A stretch of DNA of 10,174 nt from JAHJEM01 sp043805315 (GCA_043805315.1 JAZDID010000026.1:1-10174); one strand, 5' to 3'; positions 1-4,563 are shown, counted from the stretch's first letter. A program made the numbers and translations. The notes: generated by a model not told the origin, from the sequence alone.

Positions 1-857
1 AACGCATTCTCTAAGAACAGCAGGTAATCCTTCAAGCTGGTGATATTCAGCCCAATGGCCTTGGAAATATTGTTATAGCTCATCAAGGAGGACACATTCG
101 TCATCGAGAAATTGGCAAGCTCTATCAATTTCGAGATTTCCCGTATATTCTGCGGCTGCGCGACATCCCGCAGGATGATGCTGTCAAAATACTCTTTCAG
201 CCTCCTGCTGTTCACAAACTCATCCCTGCTGAGAACAACTTCAGGAAAGCCTCCCTTTTCAATGAACTTTGAGAGATGATGCCGAATCTCGGATTTCTGG
301 ACATCCTGGTCAGAAATCTTCACCGTATTGAAATAGAGGAATTCTTCAAAAGAAAGAGGATACACTGTCTTTGAGAGAGTTCTCCCGGTAAGCAGTTTTG
401 CCAGGCTATCATGCAGCATCGTGTTATTTGAGCCGGTAAGGATAAATTTCACCTCACGGCCAAAGTAATCATAACTTTTCTTGATCCACCGCTCCCAATC
501 CTTCACATTTTGGATCTCATCAAAAAACACATATCTCCTCCCTTTTGGGTTATGGAGTTCGATGTACGCCTGGTAAACCAACTCGACCTCTTGAACACTG
601 CCTTGTTCTAATGGCTCATCAAAATTGAAGTATAAGATATTTTCAGGGGCTACACCTTGTTCAAGCAAGCGGTCAATCAGCTGGAACATGAGCGTTGACT
701 TGCCACTTCTCCTAACGCCTGTCAACACGATCATTTCTTTAGAAGCCATCAACAATGACAAATCATCAAGAACCTTCTTTCTCACAATCCCCTTCTGGTT
801 CTGAAAAACCTTTTTTTCAGTCCACCAGACATTCCATTTCTTCAGTTTCTCCAACAT
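1..857 (-). CDS. AAA_14/DUF4143-family ATPase, N-terminal 285 codons (C-terminus outside window)
   Basis: This is the open N-terminal part of an archaeal-type ATPase of the AAA_14 plus DUF4143 architecture, a family usually near 400 residues. A Walker A motif GVRRSGKST lies at residues 47-55, and a Walker B strand YVFFDEIQ (Asp113, Glu114) follows about 60 residues later. ILTGSN near residue 140 fits a sensor strand, and GRTLSKTVYPLSFEEFL near 160 is the typical linker of this family. The region from about residue 200, containing GGFPEVVL and YFDSIILRDV, is the start of the DUF4143 part. No stop occurs before the window edge. The ATG at 857 was chosen because a TATA box lies about 27 bases upstream, so the mRNA is probably leaderless. 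The biological role of these ATPases is poorly known; they are abundant accessory genes in archaea. The family call is firm, the function is open. Confidence 0.9.
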   Translation of the reverse strand, partial: MLEKLKKWNVWWTEKKVFQNQKGIVRKKVLDDLSLLMASKEMIVLTGVRRSGKSTLMFQLIDRLLEQGVAPENILYFNFDEPLEQGSVQEVELVYQAYIELHNPKGRRYVFFDEIQNVKDWERWIKKSYDYFGREVKFILTGSNNTMLHDSLAKLLTGRTLSKTVYPLSFEEFLYFNTVKISDQDVQKSEIRHHLSKFIEKGGFPEVVLSRDEFVNSRRLKEYFDSIILRDVAQPQNIREISKLIELANFSMTNVSSLMSYNNISKAIGLNITSLKDYLLFLENA

Positions 858-877
858 GTACGGCAATAATAGGAACT

Positions 878-890
878 TATTTATAAATCT
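878..890 (-). promoter_or_regulatory. TATA box for the AAA_14 ATPase gene
   Basis: The minus strand reads GATTTATAAATAA, centred about 27 bases before the ATG at 857. This is the spacing expected for a leaderless archaeal transcript. Confidence 0.7.
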
Positions 891-943
891 TTCTATTATG
901 ATTTAAGGATATATAGATAAACCTTCCATTTTGATTTAAAGTA
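891..943. repeat. Imperfect direct repeat upstream of the ATPase promoter
   Basis: TTCTATTATGATTTAAGG (891-908) recurs as TTCCATTTTGATTTAAAG (924-941), matching at 15 of 18 positions with starts 33 bases apart, about three helical turns. It lies just upstream of the ATPase TATA box, so it could be a pair of operator sites. No regulator is identified. Confidence 0.45.
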
Positions 944-1025
944 AGGCAAGTCTCAAAAGAACACGCTCTTCCTCTTTTTCCAGCGTCAGCACGCCCTATT
1001 ACCGCTCTTTAAACCGATAAAGTTC

Positions 1026-1115
1026 TTACACCAGCTCCCGCACCAGCTCGACAGTATAGATCCCCACGCCGCCCCAGGTCGGAACAAATTCCGGTGCAAG
1101 GATAGCGACTCTCAT
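1026..1115 (-). pseudogene. GT4-type glycosyltransferase 5' fragment, copy A (29 codons)
   Basis: The reading frame begins MRVAILAPEFVPTWGGVGIY, the N-terminal strand and glycine-rich loop of GT-B fold family 4 glycosyltransferases. It continues through TVELVREL and meets a TAA stop after 29 codons, where the full family has roughly 350-400. A TATA box sits about 27 bases upstream of the ATG, so the stub may still be transcribed. It differs from copy B at 15 of 84 bases, but 14 of those changes are silent. That pattern shows that both copies were under protein-level selection before truncation. Homology ends abruptly at the final Leu codon, and unrelated sequence follows toward the ATPase gene. 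It is probably a relic; a leader-peptide role cannot be excluded. Confidence 0.8.
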
Positions 1116-1136
1116 GAAGATTAAGGACTGGATTCG

Positions 1137-1148
1137 CATTTATAAAGG
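1137..1148 (-). promoter_or_regulatory. TATA box of glycosyltransferase fragment A
   Basis: The minus strand reads CTTTATAAATGC about 27 bases before the ATG at 1115. The same CTTTATAAATG occurs at the equivalent place in front of copy B, so the promoter was duplicated together with the coding fragment. Confidence 0.65.
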
Positions 1149-1173
1149 TTGTTGACTTGGATAGAAATTATCA

Positions 1174-1210
1174 AGAGCGGATTTTATACGGGTATATCCC
1201 CATCCGCTCT
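1174..1210 (-). other. 9-bp perfect hairpin between the NYN gene and fragment A
   Basis: The arms AGAGCGGAT (1174-1182) and ATCCGCTCT (1202-1210) pair perfectly around a 19-base loop that itself contains short GGG/CCC complementarity. It is 3' of the NYN gene and could end that transcript, although no long U tract follows on the minus strand. It also lies just downstream of an orphan promoter-like element, so it may instead be the body of a small RNA. A 10-codon frame (ATG at 1203) runs across it and ends in TGA. Confidence 0.5.
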
Positions 1211-1245
1211 CTCTTTAACAGTATGATTTTAATGATATGTTGTAA

Positions 1246-1262
1246 GTATTTAAACTTTTCGG
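1246..1262 (-). promoter_or_regulatory. Orphan BRE/TATA-like promoter overlapping the 3' end of the NYN gene
   Basis: The minus strand reads CCGAAAAGTTTAAATAC: a purine-rich BRE-like CGAAAAG directly followed by TTTAAATA, one of the best promoter matches in the window. Predicted initiation is near 1225. No sizeable gene follows, only the hairpin at 1174-1210 and then the promoter of fragment A. Confidence 0.45.
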
Positions 1263-1263
1263 T

Positions 1264-1827
1264 TTATTTTTGTAGACTTTCCGGATGATTAAATTTGATC
1301 TGATCCACAAAATCATCAATAAAGAAGATTTTATCAGCGGTTTTTTCAAGTTCTGAAGACAATGCGTTCCGTAGGGAAACAACCCACACTTTGATGCCAA
1401 TATCCTTCACCAAGTCAATTGCGTCCTTATAATCTTCATCTCCGCTCACAATGATGCAGATGTCACACGTCCGTTGAAAGCCGTGCCGTAAGATGTCTGT
1501 AGCCAAGGAAACATCAACTCCCTTTTGCACCTCTTTAATTGTCTGATGCCCGCAATGCTCACACACCATGCGCTTTTTCTTTAATGCTTTTGTTCTCAGT
1601 TGAATGCCTGCTTTCTGCAAGGCTTCAAGAAAATTCTTTTTTTTGGCCAATATGTTTTCGGATACCCCATCATAAAAGTATGCGCGCAGAAGATTAGTGT
1701 GCTTCGTAAGCACCTGGATCAATTTCTTATAATCGATTTTGTAATCCAGCCCTCTCTCCACACAGTATACTCTCCAATTTTTAATAACGTTCTCTGCATC
1801 AATTAAGACGATGGACTTTTCAAGCAT
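1264..1827 (-). CDS. NYN-domain (PIN-like, LabA/DUF88-type) putative RNase
   Basis: This 187-residue protein has the NYN/DUF88 metal-dependent nuclease pattern. Asp10 lies at the end of the first strand (VLIDAENV). Asp105 and Asp111 lie in KGVDVSLATDIL, and Asp130 and Asp132 in VSGDEDY. These acidic residues are expected to bind Mg or Mn in PIN-like folds. The chain then continues with alternating strands and helices (IKVWVVSL, IFFIDDF) to near the end. An insert just before the second acidic motif contains CEHCGH (Cys89, Cys92, His94), possibly part of a metal-binding knuckle. The ATG at 1827 has a TATA box about 25 bases upstream and no Shine-Dalgarno site. NYN proteins are thought to process or degrade RNA; the target here is unknown. 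It stands alone within a toxin-antitoxin island and has no obvious cognate partner. Confidence 0.88.
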   Translation of the reverse strand: MLEKSIVLIDAENVIKNWRVYCVERGLDYKIDYKKLIQVLTKHTNLLRAYFYDGVSENILAKKKNFLEALQKAGIQLRTKALKKKRMVCEHCGHQTIKEVQKGVDVSLATDILRHGFQRTCDICIIVSGDEDYKDAIDLVKDIGIKVWVVSLRNALSSELEKTADKIFFIDDFVDQIKFNHPESLQK

Positions 1828-1846
1828 GCAGGAATTAAGAAATAGA

Positions 1847-1858
1847 ATTTATTAAGCC
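1847..1858 (-). promoter_or_regulatory. TATA box for the NYN gene
   Basis: The minus strand reads CTTAATAAATTC about 25 bases before the ATG at 1827, consistent with a leaderless mRNA. Confidence 0.6.
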
Positions 1859-1880
1859 TTTCTTTTTATATTCGCAGTTA

Positions 1881-1907
1881 ATTCAAAGAATTCGAAATTC
1901 ATTCAAA
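1881..1907. repeat. ATTCAAA / TTCGAA repeat cluster
   Basis: ATTCAAA occurs at 1881-1887 and 1901-1907 and flanks the palindrome TTCGAA (1891-1896), inside AATTCGAAATT. The same 11-mer recurs at 3732-3742 next to glycosyltransferase fragment C. It lies upstream of the NYN promoter. It may be an operator or the scar of an insertion. Confidence 0.4.
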
Positions 1908-1981
1908 AAAAGAGGAAATCATGCGGAAAAAGAACAGCATAACTGTAAACTATTGACTAAAATCTGAAGAAAAATAGAAAT

Positions 1982-2095
1982 ATGCCATATAACAATCGGA
2001 ATAAAAAATATGACAATCAAATTACCATTCCAAAGGACATCAGTGAGGCTGTTGCATGGGTAAGAAAACGGTCGTCCTTGACACGAACATCCTGA
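1982..2095 (+). pseudogene. Possible VapB-like antitoxin remnant (37 codons)
   Basis: A short frame beginning MPYNNRNKKYDNQITIPKDI reads on to a TGA at 2093. The segment QITIPKDISEAV resembles the first strand and helix of ribbon-helix-helix or AbrB-like antitoxins. It overlaps the PIN-type fragment that starts at 2056 in another frame. The overlap is longer than is normal for vapBC, which suggests that its natural end was lost by a frameshift. The upstream promoter is weak. The call rests mainly on its position directly in front of a PIN N-terminus. Confidence 0.35.
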
Positions 2096-2118
2096 TATCT
2101 ACACTCATAAAATCATAA
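2056..2118 (+). pseudogene. PIN-domain (VapC-type) toxin fragment, first 20 codons
   Basis: The frame MGKKTVVLDTNILISTLIKS ends in TAA. VVLDTNILIS is the diagnostic first strand of PIN-domain nucleases, with the first catalytic Asp at residue 9. A complete VapC-type protein has about 130 residues, so this stub is not functional. The sequence changes identity right after the stop: the TATA box of the next antitoxin gene begins within a few bases. The PIN gene therefore appears to have been cut by arrival of, or recombination with, the downstream RelB-like cassette. Confidence 0.65.
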
Positions 2119-2131
2119 ACTTTTTATACCT
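2119..2131 (+). promoter_or_regulatory. TATA box for the RelB-like antitoxin
   Basis: The plus strand reads ACTTTTTATACCT about 26 bases before the ATG at 2151, fitting a leaderless transcript. Confidence 0.6.
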
Positions 2132-2150
2132 GGCCACCTCTCACCACAGT

Positions 2151-2300
2151 ATGGAAACAATAACCATCTCCCGGAATGAGTATGAACAGATGAGACAGGA
2201 ACTTCAAGTGCTGCGGGATTCCAAGGTCTACAAGCGCCTCCTGGAGTTTGAAAAAAACATTGAGAAAACACGATTCACAAGAAAAGACCTAGGGTTTTAG
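2151..2300 (+). CDS. RelB/PHD-like small antitoxin (49 aa)
   Basis: This short reading frame starts METITISRNEYEQMRQEL and ends FTRKDLGF. An initial strand (ETITISRNEY), a charged helical middle and a C-terminal Thr-Arg-Lys-Asp-Leu-Gly-Phe are the usual make-up of small archaeal antitoxins of RelE-like toxins. The strand would carry the DNA-binding or dimer part, and the C-terminal helix the toxin-neutralising part. The ATG was chosen because a TATA box lies about 26 bases upstream. The gene faces the RelE-like gene on the opposite strand, and the two overlap by 12 bases at their 3' ends. A cognate relationship is inferred from this position and from the family resemblance. The normal arrangement is antitoxin first on the same strand. 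Confidence 0.65.
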   Translation: METITISRNEYEQMRQELQVLRDSKVYKRLLEFEKNIEKTRFTRKDLGF

Positions 2301-2603
2301 CCGTTGCTTAAGCTTTTTTATTGTCTCTCGTTGTCTTTCTTCGCTTGTCTTCATCTCGAATTCGAACACATAAACCTCTTCTCTTTCCTTCACATACTTG
2401 AAGTACAACCGGATCGGAGGGTGCTTGTTTTTCAGCTCATAGATAAAGAGCTGTGAATCAAGGAGTTTCCCAATATACGGGCCTGCAATCTCAAGCTTGT
2501 CAAGCATGTGTGTGAGGATATCTTTGATTCTCTTGTCCTTGGCTGATTTTTTTAATTGCTTGATTATGACCTGATCAAAAACCAACGTATATTTCTGCAC
2601 CAT
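2289..2603 (-). CDS. RelE/ParE-superfamily toxin-like protein (104 aa)
   Basis: The protein has the RelE-fold order: an N-terminal strand (YTLVFDQ), two helices rich in Lys (about residues 12-40), then GPYIGKLLDSQLFIYELK, HPPIRLYFKY and EEVYVFEFEMK, which form the central sheet. A basic C-terminal helix (about residues 87-104) follows. Arg65 and the Lys/Arg-rich end are candidate RNA-contacting residues. The family cleaves mRNA on the ribosome; activity here is inferred. The ATG at 2603 is preferred over a TTG one codon upstream, because a TATA box (TTTTAAATA) lies 29 bases before it. Its 3' end overlaps the convergent antitoxin-like gene by 12 bases, so the two would be produced from separate promoters and their transcripts would share a complementary 3' tail. 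Confidence 0.75.
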   Translation of the reverse strand: MVQKYTLVFDQVIIKQLKKSAKDKRIKDILTHMLDKLEIAGPYIGKLLDSQLFIYELKNKHPPIRLYFKYVKEREEVYVFEFEMKTSEERQRETIKKLKQRLKP

Positions 2604-2627
2604 CAAAAAACCTCTGAAGAAATCTCT

Positions 2628-2638
2628 TATTTAAAACT
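2628..2638 (-). promoter_or_regulatory. TATA box for the RelE-like toxin
   Basis: The minus strand reads AGTTTTAAATA about 29 bases before the ATG at 2603. It decides the ATG start over the in-frame TTG. Confidence 0.6.
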
Positions 2639-2657
2639 ATCGTTCAGAAGCATCAAC

Positions 2658-2707
2658 AAGGTATTCCTGAAAAATACCTTTCGTTACCAAACCTGAAGTT
2701 CGGTAAC
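2658..2707 (-). repeat. Two adjacent hairpins with matching CTGAA loops
   Basis: Hairpin 1 is AAGGTATT (2658-2665) pairing perfectly with AATACCTT (2673-2680) around CCTGAAA. Hairpin 2 is GTTACCAAAC (2683-2692) pairing with GTTCGGTAAC (2698-2707) around CTGAA. Its single mismatch is a G-U wobble in minus-strand RNA. The pair lies about 20-75 bases upstream of the RelE-like TATA box and 3' of glycosyltransferase fragment B. It could be operators for the toxin promoter, a processing site or a transcript end; no U tract follows. Confidence 0.55.
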
Positions 2708-2790
2708 AAAAGGGAGTTAATTGCTCAGAAGACAGCTTTCCTATATATAAATATTTATATCTTCAAAAATACATATTGAATAAAAACCTG

Positions 2791-3009
2791 TCACCTTTTG
2801 CTTCTCTTCCATGGCAGCATAACACGTCTAGACAGCTTCTTAATTTGTCCCAAGACAGTCTTGGGATCATACCCTTCCCCCAGCCGTGGAGTGATGACGT
2901 GGATCTCCAGATCAGAGTACCGAGCCAGTTCCCGCACCAACTCCACAGTATAAATCCCGACGCCGCCCCAGGTTGGGATGAACTCAGGTGCCAAAATCGC
3001 GACTCTCAT
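2791..3009 (-). pseudogene. GT4-type glycosyltransferase 5' fragment, copy B (72 codons)
   Basis: The frame begins MRVAILAPEFIPTWGGVGIY and continues through TVELVRELARYSDLEIHVITPR to GEGYDP. These are the first two strands and the glycine loop of a GT-B fold, family 4 sugar transferase. Soon after GYDP the resemblance stops and the chain ends in a basic tail (KKLSRRVMLPWKRSKR) and a stop, at about one fifth of the family's length. The sugar-nucleotide-binding C-terminal domain is absent, so it cannot be a working transferase. The ATG at 3009 is chosen over one 24 bases upstream because that upstream ATG lies inside the TATA box. The intact promoter and open frame mean a 72-residue peptide could still be made. 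Confidence 0.8.
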
Positions 3010-3030
3010 GGCAACAGAAGAACAGGATGT

Positions 3031-3044
3031 CATTTATAAAGCTT
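3031..3044 (-). promoter_or_regulatory. TATA box of glycosyltransferase fragment B
   Basis: The minus strand reads AAGCTTTATAAATG about 27 bases before the ATG at 3009. It shares CTTTATAAATG with the promoter of copy A. Confidence 0.65.
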
Positions 3045-3079
3045 TATTCTTTCTGAAATGCTGAAACCCTGATGACAGT

Positions 3080-3132
3080 ATCGTTCTGTAGAAAAACAAT
3101 AACAGCTCAATATTGTTCTGTAAGAAAACGAT
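3080..3132. repeat. 21-bp imperfect direct repeat
   Basis: The 21-mer at 3080-3100 (ATCGTTCTGTAG then AAAAACAAT) recurs at 3112-3132 (ATTGTTCTGTAA then GAAAACGAT) with 17 of 21 matches. The unit starts are 32 bases apart, about three helical turns. The two units begin and end in ATCGTT and AACGAT, giving the whole block a weak overall symmetry. It lies between the end of the DUF2283 gene and the promoter of fragment B. A repressor site or a recombination scar are both possible. Confidence 0.55.
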
Positions 3133-3147
3133 TGTGCAGCCACGATC

Positions 3148-3363
3148 TTACTGTATCTGAATGTCCACTGGCAGAGAAACCCTTGCCTCTTTCAAGCCGT
3201 CAGTCCTTTTCTTGAATCCCATGATGGCAACACCAGTCGTCTTCTTCGTCTTGTTGTCTACCCGCAGGAAGACGCCTTTCCCGAGGTTCTTGAAATAGCC
3301 ATCAGCGTACTTTCCCATATGTATCTCAAGATAGTCCCCTTCCTTGTCATAATAGATGTTCAT
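3148..3363 (-). CDS. DUF2283 protein, probable antitoxin partner (71 aa)
   Basis: The start MNIYYDKEGDYLEI, then GKGVFLRVDN and TTGVAIMGFKK, is the strand pattern of DUF2283, a family of small all-beta proteins usually found beside toxin-like genes. The start at 3363 is preferred because it matches the family N-terminus and has GAGG four bases upstream. An alternative ATG at 3375 would overlap the stop of the upstream gene as ATGA, adding MRGN. Either way the gene is tightly coupled to the toxin-like gene at 3372-3656 and has no promoter of its own. Toxin first, antitoxin second is the reverse of the classic order. An antitoxin role is inferred from context and not visible in the sequence itself. 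Confidence 0.82.
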   Translation of the reverse strand: MNIYYDKEGDYLEIHMGKYADGYFKNLGKGVFLRVDNKTKKTTGVAIMGFKKRTDGLKEARVSLPVDIQIQ

Positions 3364-3371
3364 GTTTCCTC

Positions 3372-3656
3372 TCATTTTATTCTGTCGGTATAAAACGCTG
3401 TGATGATAAAGCCTTCGCCATTTAAATATTTAACTGAGACGAACAGGAATCTCTGCTCACGCTTATAGTATTTGTAATAAAAATGAACAGCAGGATCGTA
3501 TTCAAATGTTTGCAAAACATCAGGGAAACGCAGAGTGGCTTTCAACTCTTCAAAACTTGAAGACATTTTTGTATGCTTCTGCATATGCAGCCACCTTTCT
3601 TTCGACAGATGAATCAGCCTCTTCGACTTATCAACACACTCAAAAAACCAAATCAT
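3372..3656 (-). CDS. BECR/RelE-fold nuclease-like toxin (94 aa)
   Basis: The pattern is an N-terminal strand (RLIHLSKERW), a helix with WLHMQKHTKM carrying His24 and His28, then FEELKATLRFPDVL, YYKYYK, FLFVSVKYLNG and FIITAFYTDRIK. This order is that of the small barnase-EndoU-ColicinE5/D-RelE (BECR) type nucleases found in phages and toxin modules. The conserved His and the YYKYYK/TAFYT strands are the likely active-site elements. The ATG at 3656 is chosen over a TTG nine bases upstream because a TATA box lies 28 bases before it. The gene ends within the beginning of the DUF2283 region, so the two form a two-gene operon. RNase activity is inferred from family; the pairing is well supported by the spacing. 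Confidence 0.7.
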   Translation of the reverse strand: MIWFFECVDKSKRLIHLSKERWLHMQKHTKMSSSFEELKATLRFPDVLQTFEYDPAVHFYYKYYKREQRFLFVSVKYLNGEGFIITAFYTDRIK

Positions 3657-3678
3657 GAAAAACAATTGAAACGAACTT

Positions 3679-3690
3679 GTTTAAATATGT
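3679..3690 (-). promoter_or_regulatory. TATA box for the BECR-like toxin/DUF2283 operon
   Basis: The minus strand reads ACATATTTAAAC about 28 bases before the ATG at 3656. It would drive both genes. Confidence 0.6.
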
Positions 3691-3720
3691 TTGGAGCAAA
3701 AAAAGCGATTTATTACACGA

Positions 3721-3742
3721 AATTCGAAAATAATTCGAAATT
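3721..3742. repeat. 11-bp tandem repeat AATTCGAAAAT / AATTCGAAATT
   Basis: Two head-to-tail 11-base units (3721-3731 and 3732-3742) differ at one base. The second unit also occurs at 1889-1899. The repeat abuts the broken 3' end of glycosyltransferase fragment C and lies just upstream of the toxin promoter. It could be an operator spanning one helical turn per unit, or a mark of the junction. Confidence 0.5.
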
Positions 3743-3744
3743 GA

Positions 3745-3858
3745 CCTAGCTTTTACCGGATCATATCCTTCCCCTCGCCGAGGTGTAATCACGTGTATCT
3801 CCATCTCAGGATACTTTGTCAGTTCCCGCACCAACTCGACAGCATAGATCCCGACGCA
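3745..3858 (-). pseudogene. GT4-type glycosyltransferase internal fragment, copy C
   Basis: VGIYAVELVRELTKYPEMEI followed by HVITPRRGEGYDP matches residues of copy B from its glycine loop to GYDP, with 26 of 33 residues the same. The N-terminal strand, start codon and promoter present in copies A and B are missing. Homology begins abruptly at about 3856 and ends near the AATTCGAAA repeats. The longer frame around it (ATG at 3900) has no TATA box and unrelated ends, so it is a relic. It is the third remnant of the same gene family within 3 kb, again on the minus strand and directly upstream of a toxin gene. Confidence 0.75.
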
Positions 3859-3903
3859 GCACCTGTGCTCAGTGATCGACTTCAGAGAAAAAACCTTCAA
3901 TCC

Positions 3904-4563
3904 TCACGACATCGCCAGCCTGATGTTCCTGATGTGGCAGTTCGCGTTCTCTACCCTGCTCTCGTTCACAAATCCTGAGGGAGTATCATAGACAAAGCGC
4001 AGGGCATGCTTTCCTGCAACATTGCCAAGGGAGATCTTCACTGCCTGCCATTCTCCTGAAGCAGCTAAAGGAATGATGTAAGCGTCGGTGTCAAAGCCGA
4101 CCATGATCTTAGAGTCCTGCGTTGACTTGATCTCGAAGAAAAGCACATATGCTGTCTTGCTGAAATCATAGTTGATCGTGAGGGAATCGCCGGTGTTGAA
4201 AAAAGCATACTCGATGTTGACCAGGATATAGTTCTTATACCGGGAGACAAGGCTGCCTGCCAGGTTGACCACCTTGGCATGTGCGCCAGGAGACGTGGTG
4301 AAGGAGTAATTTGAGAAGTGCTCATAGCCAGGAGCAGGCATAAGAATCCCCTCTGGCTCGATGGTCGACTCATTGAGCATGCGTTCTGCATCGCTGTAGG
4401 GCAGCCCTTCCTCTTCGCCAGGAGGCTCAGGATATTGCTGAAGCTGCAGGTTCTTCTTGTCATCTGAAACCTGCCTACATCCGGCAAGCAGGACAAGCAC
4501 TGCAAGAAGAATGCACCTGCTGAAGATGCTAAAGTCATTGGTGTGTCTAGGGGAGCGTGGCAT
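3904..4563 (-). CDS. Secreted lipoprotein with beta-sandwich-like domain
   Basis: The protein has a charged n-region, a hydrophobic stretch (CILLAVLVLLAGC) and a lipobox LLAGC, with the lipidated Cys at residue 29 of this start. An acidic, proline-containing linker follows. From there on, the alternating strands (YILVNIEYAFF, SLTINYDF, AYVLFFEI, WQAVKISL, HALRFVYD, CHIRNIRL) look like a carbohydrate-binding-module or galactose-binding type beta sandwich. The start at 4563 is chosen because a strong BRE/TATA (4601-4617) puts the transcript start near 4580. An alternative double ATG at 4599/4596 would add 12 residues; it would need the weaker TAATTAATA box further upstream. No catalytic motif is visible, so a surface sugar-binding role is a guess. 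It is divergent from the helix-turn-helix gene. Confidence 0.7.
   Translation of the reverse strand: MPRSPRHTNDFSIFSRCILLAVLVLLAGCRQVSDDKKNLQLQQYPEPPGEEEGLPYSDAERMLNESTIEPEGILMPAPGYEHFSNYSFTTSPGAHAKVVNLAGSLVSRYKNYILVNIEYAFFNTGDSLTINYDFSKTAYVLFFEIKSTQDSKIMVGFDTDAYIIPLAASGEWQAVKISLGNVAGKHALRFVYDTPSGFVNESRVENANCHIRNIRLAMS

Noticed and set aside
1215..1400. 61-aa minus-strand frame
   Set aside because: It overlaps the NYN gene in another frame and has no family-like features.
1921..1956. 11-codon frame starting MRKKNSITVNY
   Set aside because: Too short, with no TATA box at the right distance and no recognisable pattern.
3010..3033. Eight-residue N-terminal extension of fragment B (ATG at 3033)
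   Set aside because: The ATG is inside the TATA box CTTTATAAATG, so it cannot be on the transcript; copy A starts at the equivalent of 3009.
3640..3900. 86-codon frame as an intact gene
   Set aside because: Only the middle resembles the glycosyltransferase. There is no TATA box before its ATG, and both ends are unrelated, one overlapping the toxin gene. It was called as a fragment instead.
858..3900. Insertion sequence or integron explaining the scattered cassettes
   Set aside because: No transposase, integrase, terminal inverted repeats or attC-like sites could be seen in either strand.
4065..4538. 157-aa minus-strand frame
   Set aside because: It is in another frame within the lipoprotein gene, which has a signal peptide, lipobox and promoter; this frame is Ser/Arg-rich shadow sequence.
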